Shown piece by piece: positions 23,611 to 35,754 of a stretch of 64,000 bases of DNA (positions within the stretch are counted from its first letter, which is position 1; every line of letters starts with the position of its first letter). Below the pieces are notes generated by a model that was not told where the DNA came from, made no database searches, and was given only the letters and a program-made list of their open reading frames with translations. Made by a program: the position numbers and the translations under genes. The stretch is from Chaetoderma sp. LZ-2023a (taxonomy: Eukaryota > Mollusca > Caudofoveata > Chaetodermatida > Chaetodermatidae). The DNA lies in NCBI GenBank assembly GCA_034401795.1, contig CM067367.1, positions 80,888,210 through 80,952,209 of the forward strand. Direction: 5' to 3'.

Positions 23611-24160
23611 TTGTCTTCTCTTTTCCTGCAAATGGGCATTTGTAAAGACCACGAAAAGGCTGCTTTTGGCCGGTTTGGGCACCAAAAGGTTAATGAAACA
23701 ATTGGACTAAACGCTGTTGCTGCTTTAGTCAATACGTTGATTTTCAGGAAAATTAATACTATTCATATGATCATCTGTGTTAAAGAACCGCAATCTTGTA
23801 GCCCCAAAATACAGGTCGTCACTCAAGCCATTTTGACTACAGTACACTCTACTCAAGCAGAACTCTCTATATTCTTTGTCAAGATCGTTTCAACGTAATT
23901 AGCGTGAGCTTAGTAATATATCTCTGGCTGCCCAATCTATGAATAGGGCAGTGCGCTGTTAGCTCCATTCATTCAGAAATCTCTTAATCCATTAGTTGTC
24001 AAGATTGGCTTTTTGAATGTTCATTTGTATTTTATGAGAATACAATTTTCGAAAATTTATGACTGAAATGACTGGCCTGGTAATCGAGTCGGTCATTCCA
24101 GTGGTAGAATTTTAAAGATTATCTTCTTGGAATGCAAATAGACATTCACCAAGATCAAGG
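23611..24160. other. Family B fragments upstream of LINE
   Basis: 23620-23695 resembles one arm of the piggyBac-like MITE (CAAATGGGCATTTGTAAAGA). 24065-24155 holds its hairpin (GAAATGACTGGCCTGGTAAT and GTCATTCCAGTGGTAGA). The sequence between is unrecognised. Confidence 0.5.
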
Positions 24161-24162
24161 CG

Positions 24163-25137
24163 ATGCAACACTTAAGTCAACAAGCTACTAAAGCCCTCTA
24201 CTCACTATACAGGCGAATAGAAAACATTGAATTACCCTTAACGTGCCAACTAAAATTATTTGACTCGATGATTATACCAATACTTACCTATGGATGTGAA
24301 ATCTGGGGGATAGAAAATCTTACTTCAATAGGAAAAAAATCCAGATACAGTTTTATAAGCGGATATTAAATATTTCGAAAACAACGCCTAGTTATATGGT
24401 ATATGGAGACCTAGGCCAAATTCCATTAGAAATTACTGTAAAATATAAATTAATTAATTTTGGGGAAAAACTCCTAAACGGCAAAGAAACAAAGCTATCA
24501 TCTTTACTATACAAGTATATCTACAATGACTATACTCAAAACAATACAGAATACAAATGGTTGACCACAGTTAAACGTATACTTGAAAATGTCGGAATGG
24601 CTCACCTCCGGGAAACGCAGACCATAACAAATTCTAATATACAATATTTGAAACAAGTACTTAAAGACCAATACATGCAAACTTGGTCAGGGCAAATTAC
24701 CATCTCGCCTAAAGCCAAAATATATAGTATATTCAAAACTGAACTAAAATTAGAGCCGTATCTTAGAAAGCTAAATAAATTAAACAGAAGAACTTTAGTC
24801 AAATTTCGAACTAGTAATCATAAGTTACCTATAGAAAAGGGAAGGTGGGAGGGCTTAGACAGGGAAGAAAGAATATGTAGCCTATGCGACAAACACGATA
24901 TCGGGGATGAGTATCATTACCTATTCTTATGCGACTTTTTCTGTGATGACAGAAAATTATTTCTTCCAAAATATTATCATAACCGCCCAAACCACTACAA
25001 ATTCGGACAACTGCTCTCGAATACAAACTTGTCGGTCCTAACAAAATTGTGCGCCTTTATACGGAAAATCGTTAAACAATTTGCATAACGGAGATTATTA
25101 TTTTATTATCATATTGTAATTATTTCAAACACAATTA
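24163..25137 (+). pseudogene. CR1-like LINE, 3' end of ORF2
   Basis: The C-terminal part of a non-LTR retrotransposon reverse transcriptase protein. The first frame (24163-24366) has the post-RT motif MIIPILTYGCEIWG. A one-base shift at an A7 run (about 24332-24338) moves coding to the frame that ends at 25088. That 230-residue segment includes KFRTSNHKLPIEKGRW and a zinc-knuckle-like C-terminus, CSLCDKHDIGDEYHYLFLC (Cys161, Cys164, His174, Cys179 of the segment), typical of CR1-type ORF2 ends in marine invertebrates. The stop at 25088 is the natural end. The 5' part, with the endonuclease and the RT catalytic core, is absent. The rest of the frame is clean, so the copy is fairly young. Confidence 0.85.
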
Positions 25138-25138
25138 T

Positions 25139-25207
<69 letters not shown>
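25138..25207. repeat. (ACT)n microsatellite, left part
   Basis: About 23 ACT units at the end of the CR1-like LINE, stopping abruptly at a poly-T run that is the A-tail of the minus-strand LINE. The same array in the same orientation resumes at 32029. Confidence 0.95.
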
Positions 25208-25209
<2 letters not shown>

Positions 25210-25229
25210 TTTTTTCTCTTTTTTTTTGA

Positions 25230-26136
25230 AAATCCGACGCTGACGCAGTCGGATACACTTCCCGGAGGAACTCCTTTAAAAAGGCTTGCAAACCCCCATA
25301 AAAAATCGGTTGAAATAGCAGGCTTTATTAATAGAATAACAATACAAACCTAACATGTCAAAACAGTGCAAGCTAAAATACTCTATTATCATATACCACA
25401 ACCATGGCATAACTACATAGAAAACATAATTAATAAAGAGCTGATAACATAACATAATTCAACAAAGACATTGCTATTTGCACACCGTGTAGTAGTAGGC
25501 CCAAATAGCGAGCATAGCTAACCAACAAGTGCTAAAGCCACTCATCAATAATTAGCCGTAAGCTACTGCTAATCATTGATGCCATTGAGCCGATTCATGA
25601 CCGGCAGGCTAAGTAGATCATATGTAGTTTAACGTAGCACACCGTATAGTAGTAGGGCCAAATGGCGAGTGCAGCTCGCCAACAAGTGGCGAGGTGACTC
25701 GTCAATAAGTAACAAAAAGTCACTCATTGACGCCAGTTAGCCGATTATTAAATACCCAACGGACGTAGTAGCCGTTATATAATATAATGCACAAAGCAAA
25801 CGTATACAAACTATGACTACTTAGATGGCGCTCTGGGTTCACATTCTAAATTTACTTCATTGTAAGTTTTTGCAAATTACCCTGGAACAAATACACCTAC
25901 AGTAAATATTTACAACAGGAAGCTAATTGTAAGATATCACACTCTGTTAACTTGAAAATCGGATCACCTCCAGAATATTGACATAATGCTCATTTGATAT
26001 TTAAATATTCTGATCCCAAGGTTAGGATATTCGTCAAGATTAGAGTCTCCTAAGGCATTGCAATTTTAAAATAAAGGCAATTAAATTAAATTAAAATAGC
26101 ATTTATCAATATACAGCAAGCAGCGAGTGTGCTAGC
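25230..26136 (-). other. LINE 3' UTR with two-copy internal repeat
   Basis: Non-coding stretch between the ORF2 stop and the A-tail. A segment beginning CACACCGTGTAGTAGTAGG at 25481 recurs at 25638 (CACACCGTATAGTAGTAGG), offset 157 bases, with a shared order of AAATAGCGAG/AAATGGCGAG, CCAACAAGTG and GCCGAT blocks. Confidence 0.65.
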
Positions 26137-29100
26137 TTATACAAGTTCCGCTTCTGATATTTTTAGATATCCGTATTCAATTGATACTAGGCCAGTTTTG
26201 CACCATACGTTTTTAAATCTACTTTCTCTCCCATGTTCTACTAGACTGTAAAATTCACAATGAATGCAGTTTATCAACAATGATCGAAATATAGCTTGTA
26301 TGGCTCTCTGATGGTTGTTGCCGGTTTTATCTCTGGCCTCTGAACACCGATGCTTCCAGATGGCCCACACTCCTACAGATAACAGGGTTATTAACAATTC
26401 TTTCTCCTTGCTATTAATGATTCGTCCGATAGTTGAGCAATCTTTGAACAAAATTGTTTCAGCCACTAAATTCACATATTTGGTTCCAAATTTAGCAAGG
26501 AGCATATTGATATATACCCAAAAGCCTGTAGTTATGCGACACTGAGTAAATAGATGGTCTATCGTTTCCTCCTCAGTATTACATAATAAGCACCGGTCTG
26601 TACTCGATATTTTACACATATAAGTAAGATGACCGACCCATAGCCTTCGATGGAGTAATCGCCATGCCAGGTCCCGTGCATTTCCTGGTAGACAAGGTAG
26701 ATGTATTGCTTTCCAGGCATTTCCCAGTTCTTTGGCGTGCATCCTAAATTGTTCCAATGCCTAACCACAATAGGAGTCTGTCTCCGACTTTGCATTAGAA
26801 TTCTATACCAGTCTCTAGATGCCATGTTGTATTTTATATGTTCTGACATAAATATTAATGTTGGTTGCAACATATCAATGTTGCCACGTGCTTTCGGCAA
26901 TTTGAACCATACAGCAGGTATTGCATTCTTTATTCTAACAAATAAGCGCTGAGCATCAATATGTCTCATTGATGTTATTCTTGCTACATCTTGCATCGCA
27001 ATCCATTTACGAGATTTCGGATTTACCAAGTCACGTAAATATTGAATACCATTTTTGGCCATAGAGGGCAAATATAATACATCATCATTATCACGAATCA
27101 ACTCGTTGCCCCAAAGACGTTGTTCTAAGGCATCTTCCCAACAATTGGGTTGTGGCATTGATCGTGTAAATATTTTTACGGCTTCGAGCTGTTCTTTATA
27201 TACATTTGGAATCTTTTGATGATTATGTGGCAATTTATTGCACATAAATAAACATTCTACTGGAAATGGGTCAACGTACCTATGGAGAAGTGCCCTTGAA
27301 ACACTTGACCAAGATGAGTTTGAAGTAAGTAACTTATTCAAGAATTTCAATTTTAAAGAAGCAAACTTTGCTGAAACATTAACCAAATCCAGGCCTCCGG
27401 CATGCTTTTCATTGGTGAGGATTGACTGTGATACTAAATGGGCTTTGTCCTCCCATAAGAAGGACAAAAGTAACGTGTTGATCTTTGACTCTACTGATTT
27501 GGGCATATGAACTACAGAAGCGGTATACCACAGTCCAGATAAAATTAAATTATTACGGACAAATGTCCTGCCAAAGACAGTTAGGCGACGTCGTTTCCAA
27601 TTTAGTAATGCACACTTTAGCTTGGATATCCTTTCTTCCCAGTTTAGTAATACATTTTGTTCTCTACTAAAGTAAATACCAAAAATTTTTATGACATCAT
27701 TTGAGCAGTTAATATCCATCACATTATCAGTTCTGCCCTTCCAATCGCCCAAAAACAATCCCTTAGATTTATCTTTATTGACTTTAAGTCCTGATGCCTT
27801 TTGAAAATCTGTTAATACTCCATTTAAAATTCTAAAATCCGTATTTTTACCCGCAAACACAGTCGTATCATCTGCATATTGAGACACCTTTAGTGGCCTT
27901 TCTACGCCACGTATACATATTCCTTGAAAGACATTGCGTTGCCTCAATGTGGCCCCCAACGATTCCATAGCTATGACGAATAGAAGCGGGGACAGTGAGC
28001 AACCCTGTCTGACACCTTGTTCCAACACTACAGGTTTGGATAGCTGATTGTTAACTAAATAGCAACTTGTTATATCAGTATATAAAATATTGACCCATTT
28101 AATAAATCTTGAACCAAAGCCAATATGGTCTAAAGACTTAAACAAGAAATCCCATTCTAGTCTGTCAAACGCCTTCTCGTTATCAAGTGCTATTATTGCT
28201 GCTGGGATACAATCCTTTTCAACTAATTGAATAAGGTCCCGTATAAGCAAAGTGTTGTTTAATATTGATCTTCCTGGCACAGAGCAGGTTTGATCATCAT
28301 GAATGACTTCGCCTAGGACTGCGCCAAGTTTTAATGTTAGTGCCCGAGTAATAATCTTATAATCCACACAGAGTAGAGAGATTGGTCTATAATTCTGTAT
28401 TTTATTTCTGTCACCCCTCTTGTATATAAGCCGAACATATGCTTGGGCCATCGATGCAGGGAGATGCCCTTGCTTAAAAATGCTGGTTGCTATTTCTTCT
28501 AATACTGGCCCAAATATGTGCCAGAATGTTTGATAAAATTCAACTGGAAGTCCGTCACATCCAGGAGACCTTTCTACCTTCATACCTTTGAGGGATTTTG
28601 TCAAATCATCAATTGTTATTGATTGGTCACAGCTTTCGCGACATGAATCTGGAATTTTTAACGTTATATTAGCTAAAACATCTCTAGATGCAGTTTCCTC
28701 GCTTCCCTCAGATGTATACAATGATTTGTAAAATTCGGATACTGTTTCAATCATTTCTGCATTTGAGCACACTGATACTCCATCATTAGTCTTCAGTGAG
28801 CGCATTAATTTCTCTATACCTCTTGCTTTTTCCAAGTTACAAAAGTAACGTGTAGGCTTTTCGCCCTCGGTGTGCATTTGTGCTCTTGACCTTATTTTGG
28901 CGCCATCAAACTGATATTGCTCCATTTCATTTAGTCTACCTTTTAATTTAACTAATAGTTCGTAATAATTATATTCCCCATCATTAATTTTCTTATTAAT
29001 TTTACACGACGACCTCTGAAGCGCCTTTTTACGCTTTCGTATTTCACGTGCTTTCCTAACGGAATACTGCCTTGAAATATATTTCAGGTCTGATTTAGCA

Positions 29101-29966
29101 TCTTCCCACCAGTCTGTTATACATTCATACGAACCTCTTCTTTCATCCCAATGCCTCCAACAACTTTCCACACATTTGCGGTAGCAACTATCTCGTAGCA
29201 ATGCTACATTAAGTTTCCAAAATCCATCTCCTCGTTTGACCCAGTCAGCATTGTCTAGTGTGATGGAAAACATATTGTGATCAGAGAAAGTTACTGGTTT
29301 TATGTTAGTTTTACACATGTAACCTTTCAATGAACGTTCTACATAGATCCTGTCTAACCTTGAAGCTAACCTTCCATCGGTTGAAAACCAAGTAAATTCC
29401 TGGCCTTCTGGATTTTCATCCGATAAGTGTCTAACCAGCTATTATTTTCACAAATGTGTTTCAAAATATTATGCGATGTGTCATTAAAATTAGACCTAGA
29501 GTTTCTGTCTTTAGCCTCGTCTAATATGCAATTAAAGTCACCGCCCATAATTAGGTTTTCAGGCGTTCTGTCTTGAATTATTGTGGAAACATCATTTAGA
29601 AATTCACGGCGCAATTGATGAGAGGTAGGTGCATAATGGCACATCAAATTTAAACTTGTGTTTAGTACATCAATTGATACACAAATCCATCCTCCATTTG
29701 GATCTGATGACGACGATATAACGTCAACATAGTTGAGACAGCGGGGCAGGATAAGAATGGCCACTCCCGCACTATTATCTTGTGATAAAGAGAAAAAAAA
29801 TCTGCCCTTTTGAAATATCTTTGAGAGATTCATACACTTCAGCTTTTTGAATTTTGGTCTCTTGTAGAAAAGCAATATCAACTCTCTCATTTGCTAATTC
29901 TTCAAGCAAGTGGCGCTGCTTGAATTCGGTATTTAATCCTCTGCAATTGATGGTACAGAAAATCAT
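26137..29966 (-). pseudogene. LINE ORF2: endonuclease + reverse transcriptase
   Basis: The retrotransposition enzyme. Starts at a Met at 29966 with an AP-endonuclease beginning (FCTINCRGLN, then FLQETKI). At the T8/A8 run 29793-29800 coding shifts frame to GVAILILP and the GDFN motif; a second shift near 29420 leads to SDH and a 923-codon segment ending at 26559. That segment has all RT blocks: SPGCDGLPVEFYQ (residues 255-267), NYRPISLL, ALDNEKAFDR (381-390), GVRQGCSLSPLLF and the catalytic YADD (485-488). A third shift near 26740 leads to the C-terminal segment ending at 26137, with CLLCNTEEETIDHLFTQC (Cys56, Cys59, His68, Cys73), the zf-RVT type finger. All catalytic residues appear intact; only frameshifts break it. 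Confidence 0.88.
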
Positions 29967-31371
29967 AATTTGTAAAATGATGTTTACAACCGCCATCATT
30001 AGATTAACTAGATTTGGGTTTTTAGCTCGTTTCTTAGACCATTTACCTAATTTTCCTGCGAATTCAATATTTCCTAGTTCTACCACAGACAAATATTCAT
30101 ATTTGGAAATATCAGAATCATGGCGCAGTAGACGATATTTCACGCCTCTCGCCGTTACATATGGCACTAACACTTCACCCCCTTCTGATCGGTACATTAC
30201 CATTTCATCTTTCATCTGTGAACTCTGTGTTTGAATGGACACATCTGATTCTGCAACTGACATTGTATCATCATCCATATAATTTACTTCAATCTCAGAT
30301 TCTGAGCTATTGTCTTCTTTATGACGCTTATTGCTACTTAAGTAACATTTGGCAGGAGCATCATTTACCATATCTTCAAGCTGACTTAAATCAAGTTGGC
30401 TTAGCGGAAAATCGACTGAACATTCTGTCTTCTGAGTCCTAAACTTATCCTGTCCTAATTTTAATTCATCTTCTAAGGAATTATAAACTGGCTCTTCTGT
30501 AAGATCATCATTTTCCTGCGTGTCTTTTACAGCAACGTTTGGCTCCACTGCATTTTGAGTATTTTCTTGACTTAAGGTTATACCCTCCTCTAATACATGA
30601 ATTTCATCAACTGTAGTTACTTTGGCAGGATTTGATGATTTCTTTGTGTCATTTACAAGGGCATGAACCAAAACAACATCTTCCGTAGCGGTTGCTTCAG
30701 AAGCATTTGACTCAGTTGCATCCTTTAATGGGCGATTATCTCCTGATACTGAGGGCTTGTTTTGATTTTTTGGACAGCGCCATTTAAAATGGTCAACTGA
30801 ACCACAGAGCAAACATTTGTTTCGATTGGGACAATCTGTTACCAAATGGTCAGTACTTAGGCAGATCCAGCATTCTTTAATTTGCCCTCTACACCATAAG
30901 GGCAGGACAAAGCTGCCATCAAGCGTCAATCTGCTTGGTAAAGGGCTATTCACTTTATCAAACCAAATACGTCTTACATCGTTTTCTAGCGTTCTGTCAA
31001 AGGGATACGTTTCCCGTTCAATCTTTTGCACTTTGCCATACTTCTTGAGTTTCTCTCATGATTCTATCATCTGGAATTTCTAGTGGAACTTTCATCTTCA
31101 CTAGCAACCTATCTGACTCGATTTCCTCTACCTTACAAACTTCACCTTTTACAATAAGAACATCTTCCAGAAGCTTTTCCTTGACCCCCTCATTTGACAC
31201 TGTTACATTCCATACAGTTTTAGTAACATTGATAAGCCCCTGCAAAGTAGCAGGTCCCGCGCCAACGACGGCTTTTAACCCATGATACACGTCAATAGCC
31301 GTGACACCCCACCCCTTAGTTGTTATTTTAAGGCTTAGGGTACGCTTATAGGTTGCCAGGAGGAACCCCAT
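29967..31371 (-). pseudogene. LINE ORF1: gag-like protein with CCHC knuckles
   Basis: RNA-binding partner protein of the element. I choose the Met at 31371 because the reading before it resembles leader sequence. Residues from TLSLKITTKGWGV lead to an RRM-like fold. Coding shifts by one base near 31045-31055 between VPLEIPDDRIM and KVQKIERETYPFD. Two zinc knuckles follow: CWICLSTDHLVTDC and CLLCGSVDHFKWRC (about 30810-30880). The C-terminal half is acidic and low in structure. The frame runs without a stop into ORF2 (Met at 29966), so in this copy the two ORFs are fused or the ORF1 stop has been lost. The pre-knuckle sequence RRIWFDKVNSPLPSRL is typical of gag-like ORF1s in L1/Tx1 elements. 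Confidence 0.8.
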
Positions 31372-32028
31372 ACTACTACAATATATAATAAATATATACT
31401 TATATAACACCAGGACGTCAGGGAAAGATTTAAACACAAAATAAATAGTGTCCCCTTTTGAAACCCTGCCGTCTACCAACACATATACGAATTGAGAGTG
31501 CAGTCGTATATTTGTTAGTTTGAACCACTTTCTAAGTGGTTCACTAACACCTAGCCGATTAAAGTATACTAACAAATATATGAATAGATAGTACAGTCAT
31601 ATATTTGTTAGTCTGTTCGAGTTGACCGGGGACAGCCAACTGACTATAAGGATTTACATAGTTAAAGAACTAGGCTTGTGCTTACAAATGACAAAGGAAT
31701 TAAATCCACTCACTCAAGCGATCTTGCCAAATATAATGCGCTAGCCTACGAACTATAGAAATAGCAGACTGGCGCGGCGAGAAATGTGTTGCATTGACCA
31801 CAGTAAGAGGAGCCCTATTAAATGGCGGAAACCGCCAGCTAAGAGGAATGCCTTTAGAAAATGGAGACACAAAATGCGCTCCAACCAAGACAAGAATTTA
31901 CAAATTAAACATAAAGTTTGAAAGGAAATACTAATACGAAATATATGTATATAATTTCTCTGCAAAATCGCGCTAGAAACTAGCAAATTCGGGCAGCAAT
32001 TGCAGAGCTAAATAAACGCGTGCGTTCA
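31372..32028 (-). promoter_or_regulatory. LINE 5' leader with hairpin and direct repeats
   Basis: Lies between the right (ACT)n and ORF1. It contains a perfect 9-bp hairpin GAACCACTT-TCT-AAGTGGTTC (31522-31542) and two direct repeats of CAGTCGTATATTTGTTAGT type (31501 and 31593). An internal promoter would be expected in such a leader, but none is recognisable. Confidence 0.45.
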
Positions 32029-32333
<305 letters not shown>

Positions 32334-32596
32334 GACTAATCAATAACGTTGCTACCAATAATGGTTATATACAATATTTAGATCAACAATGCCACAATTA
32401 ATTTTTATAAAATGCTTGTTAAATTTGGTTAACTTTAAAATTGGTTATACAAATATTGTGTAATAATGTTTATATTAATAATGTGTAATGTGTTTATATT
32501 GTCTTTGTCTATAATGCTGTCACAGATGTTGATAACAAGAATGTCTACACCAATAATATTCATATTATAGCACTGATGATAACAATAAGCTTGGTA

Positions 32597-32599
<3 letters not shown>

Positions 32600-32677
<78 letters not shown>

Positions 32678-32678
32678 T
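32600..32678. repeat. (AAT)n microsatellite
   Basis: AAT array with two single interruptions. It gives a poly-Tyr frame on the minus strand that is not a gene. Confidence 0.95.
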
Positions 32679-33327
32679 CTTTTAATGGTAAATCTCACTC
32701 AGACCTGTAAAAATTAACTATTATTTTGTAATCCCCCTATGTCACATTGTGACCAGGGAGTACTTTAATAAACTGGAAAAAATAAAATAAAAATAATAAT
32801 AGATGCTGATAATTCCGTTGACATGAGTTAATTGGCTGTTCGCCCATTGTGATTAGGAGCGCCTGTCTTAGGTCTGAGTATAATCGTGTAGTCAGCCATA
32901 TGTGACTAAGATGATCTCAGACAAAATTAACATTTTAATCTAGAAGTGCCCGAATCTTACTTCCGGTCTTGAATAACCCCCTGAACATTTTGAAAGAAAT
33001 TTGATTGGAAACCTTGACCCACAGCTGCCAGTCAAATTATATTAAAAATATTCCACAGAATGTTTGTTAAATCATACAGATATTGCATACGTGATAACTA
33101 GTTTGAGTGTATTTTGACTGGAAACTGTTGCTGGCATAGGCGCAGCAGGAGCTATCAATAAATTTCCTTTCAAAATATTGAACATAATATTTGATAATCA
33201 TTTTCAAAGTAATTTGACTGTCACATGTTGCTTCCATATGGCGGAATGGCTATCAATGAAATTACCTTTCAAAATAGTCAACATAATATTTAGGAATCTG
33301 ACAATTCAATGCTTTAATGGTTACCCC
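32679..33327. repeat. Degenerate hairpin-core copies
   Basis: Three degenerate copies of a TTTGACTG...AATTA-type hairpin in succession (about 32985-33060, 33108-33190 and 33200-33290), each ending CAAAATATTGAACATAATAT or similar. They look like tandemly arranged relics of one palindromic element. 32679-32980 holds nothing recognisable. Confidence 0.5.
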
Positions 33328-33565
33328 TTAACCCTTTAACCCTCATATCAGCCAAAACGGTTTCTGCAGTGGTCTCAAGAAATGTCTATTTGCAGACCAA
33401 TGGAAGAATATTTTTGAAAATTTACCACTGGAATGACTGGCTCGATAACCGACCCAGTCATTCCAGTGGTCCATTTTCAAAAATGGTCTTCTCTTGGTCT
33501 GCAAATAGACATTTTCGTTGAGAAAATTTAATTTTTTAAAACAAATTCGAGGGTTAAAGTGTTAA
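33328..33565. mobile_element. piggyBac-like MITE (family B), complete 238 bp
   Basis: Ends TTAACCCTTTAACCCTC (33328-33344) and GAGGGTTAAAGTGTTAA (33549-33565), inverted repeats with one mismatch in 17 and with TTAA at both borders. Inside is the best family B hairpin: AGACCAATGGAAGAATATTT and ACCACTGGAATGACTGGCTC answered by GACCCAGTCATTCCAGTGGT and AAAATGGTCTTCTCTTGGTC. No coding capacity. Confidence 0.8.
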
Positions 33566-33577
33566 TGGTGAAATGAG

Positions 33578-33735
33578 TATTACTTTTTCATAGTAAAGTT
33601 CCATGTGCAGATAAAGAGAAGACTATCTTTGAATATTTTACAGTGGAATGGCTGATTCAATAAGCGAGACAGACATTCTAGTGGGAAAATTTCAAAAATA
33701 GTCTTCTCTTGGTCTGAATAAGTTTTACAAAAAAT
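33578..33735. mobile_element. Family B fragment
   Basis: A second, more diverged hairpin directly downstream: AAAGAGAAGACTATCTTTGA and TTTCAAAAATAGTCTTCTCT around CAGTGGAATGGCTG and CAGACATTCTAGTGGG. The terminal repeats are not visible. Confidence 0.6.
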
Positions 33736-33814
33736 AGTCACTACCAGCAGATACATAGATGGCAGATGCATACTCAGAATTTCAGTACCAGACGTGTGCC
33801 CAAATATTCAGGTG

Positions 33815-33975
33815 ATTTTGCAAATGCATTTGCATTTGGATTTGCAATTGCATTTGAGTAAGTTGCAAACATTTGCATTTGCATTTAAATGCAAGGGCGC
33901 TAGGCTGCAATTGCACTTGCATTTGCATTTGAATCATTTACAAACATTTGCATTTGCATTTACATGCAATACCCT
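33815..33975. repeat. TTTGCA hexamer array (second locus)
   Basis: Two blocks of GCATTTGCATTT separated by GGGCGCTAGGCTGC, each closing with TTTAAATGCA or TTTACATGCA. Same family as 22311-22470. Rich in ATTTGCAT. Confidence 0.75.
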
Positions 33976-34019
33976 GCACTTGGACCCAAGCCTGTCTGGA
34001 ACTTACCCATAATGACAGG

Positions 34020-34980
34020 TAACATGTTAATTCCATAACACACAGGTGACGGACGAGACACAGATCTCTATCCAACCCGTTGTAGTATCTTGGTGAGGTC
34101 TTAGAACCCACTACGCCCTTACGGGAAGGTCACTAGCGATGGATATCTGTCTCTTACTCACCACCATAACTACTATTGCGCTTTGTAAAATCGCTTTTGT
34201 GAACTGTGACCTGTCCTAGTGAGGTTGTATGTGGTTGCCGGACAATGGTGACCGCATCGTCATATGATTCCGGAGCTATTGCTCCGTAACACGCACGCAC
34301 GCACGCTGTCTTTCTGAGGAGGATGTTGTGCGGGGCGACCTTCGGGAAGCTGGGCATCTTCGCCAGTTAAGATGTATGTGTCTAAAGATAGGTAGGACTC
34401 CCTGCCATGTGCGGTCAAAGCTTGGAAACGTATCTAATAACTAAATGGTGGGTTGGAAGTAGCCGAAGGCCCGCAAAACTAAAGCGGCAACTACCAATAC
34501 AGTATCTTTGGAATCTACATAAGACGGTGACCTATGAATTCTTCGGAAATCATCCGTCCCGTCCTCGCATAAACCAATGTGCATCACATTAATTATGGCT
34601 TCACTAGGATTAACCAGCACTTAGCTTTTTGCTTGAACAAAAGGGTGGCCCTTTTTGCCAGCTCCTTTCCTTCGCTTCGGCATTGAAGGCATTTTCCTGT
34701 GACGGAGGCCGCGCGAGGCACTTTTGTGTGTGTTAGGGGTATACTTGGTTTATATTAAACTACTCAAGTGGCCTCATTACCTTGCTCCCTTGCGGGGATA
34801 CCTCTGCGGATTTACGAATCTGTGTGGTAACTTCGGTGAGATCACGTAGAAAGAACACCAAATAGCTCTATGTACTGTATTATTTTGCTCATTTACTGTC
34901 AAATTTAGCATTGTTTGTATAGGTATTATTCTGACTTTTTAATCACATCATCATGTCCAGACTTTTTAGTTAATGGACCA
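34020..34980. other. Unrecognised low-repeat region
   Basis: Higher GC than its surroundings and little simple repeat. No open frame above about 70 codons and no domain recognised. A hairpin AAAAGGGTGGCCCTTTTT sits at 34640-34657, inside a 23-codon basic minus-strand frame (34621-34692). I cannot assign a role. Confidence 0.35.
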
Positions 34981-35125
34981 ACTTTTTTTGGACGCGGTGT
35001 CCACCGAGCCAGTCATTATAGTGGTACATTAAAAAAAATACTCTTCTCTAGGCCTTTTAAATAGCCATGCCCGAGGACCATTGCAACGTTGGTTTTTTGG
35101 TCAGTGTGGCCATTAAAGGGTGACA
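34981..35125. mobile_element. Family B right-half fragment
   Basis: From GAGCCAGTCATTATAGTGGT through CTTCTCTAGGCCTTTTAAAT, GGACCATTGCAACGTTGG and GGTCAGTGTGGCCATTAAAG. It matches the right half of the complete copy at 35755-36165 almost base for base, so both belong to one subfamily. Confidence 0.65.
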
Positions 35126-35429
35126 CGAACAGTTGGGACGAGACCGTGAGCTTCAATTTCGGCGGCAATGGTCACACGGCCCCACTGGAACGTGACCGTT
35201 CCACCAGCTTTTGAAGTCGGTCTTTATACCTTCCAGAGAGACGCGATACGGGGTCCGTAACCCAAGAACCGTAGCTAACCGGCACTCCCGCGCATCCTGG
35301 ACACGCCGGTGAAACGGAGTGGAGCAACATAACGGACCAGCGCGTACGCCTGCGAGCTACAACAACAAGCATATAGGGCATCTCTTGACTATGTCAATAC
35401 TAATTTGATTAGAAGCTGTTAACAACCTT

Positions 35430-35709
35430 TCATCATATCATATGTCTCGTGAATTTACAGTCTAATAAACAACATGATGTTGAATAGCTTGAAAATAATT
35501 TGCCTGGGCGCTATAGCTTCCATAGGCACCAAAAGCCACCACACCCTGTAAAATTAGTTTCAAAATATACAACAGCATTCCTGTATAGTTACCTTGAAAT
35601 TAAGAATCATATAATTCAGGATTCAAAGTATATAGATCAGTTCCAAAAATGGGCGGAGTTTAGATTGAAATGGCGGGCATAGCTACAAATAGACCTACAC
35701 GCCTCCATT
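35430..35709 (-). mobile_element. MITE-A subfamily 2, inverted
   Basis: Minus-strand start AATGGAGGCGTGTAGG near 35709, then TAGCTATGCCCGCCATTTC, CTAAACTCCGCCCATTTT and TATACTTTGAATCC, then the hairpin at about 35478-35576. Only the left terminal repeat is clear. Confidence 0.55.
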
Positions 35710-35754
35710 ACTCATTGGAAATTTCGAATGTTGGCGGAAAGAAGAGGCATTGGA

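Larger units (their letters stand above)
25208..32028 (-). mobile_element. Nearly full-length L1/Tx1-like LINE in (ACT)n
   Basis: A minus-strand element of about 6.8 kb. In its own direction it has a 5' leader (32028-31372), an ORF1 gag-like protein with zinc knuckles, an ORF2 with endonuclease, reverse transcriptase and C-terminal zinc finger, a 3' UTR of about 0.9 kb and an A-rich tail (the T/C run at 25208-25228). Both borders are (ACT)n. Coding is broken only by about four single-base shifts, and the RT core is one clean 923-codon frame, so the insertion is young. The ORF2 layout and the CCHC-bearing ORF1 fit the Tx1-like branch of the L1 group, some of whose members target microsatellites or RNA genes. 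The clade assignment is by motif only. Confidence 0.8.

Noticed and set aside
33328-33345. Telomere-like TTAACCCTTTAACCC
   Set aside because: It is the terminal repeat of a TTAA-type MITE, mirrored at 33549-33565; not a telomeric array.
34621-34692. 23-codon basic minus-strand frame (MPKRRKGAGKKG) with hairpin
   Set aside because: Too short, no homology I recognise, and the hairpin does not match a histone 3' stem-loop.
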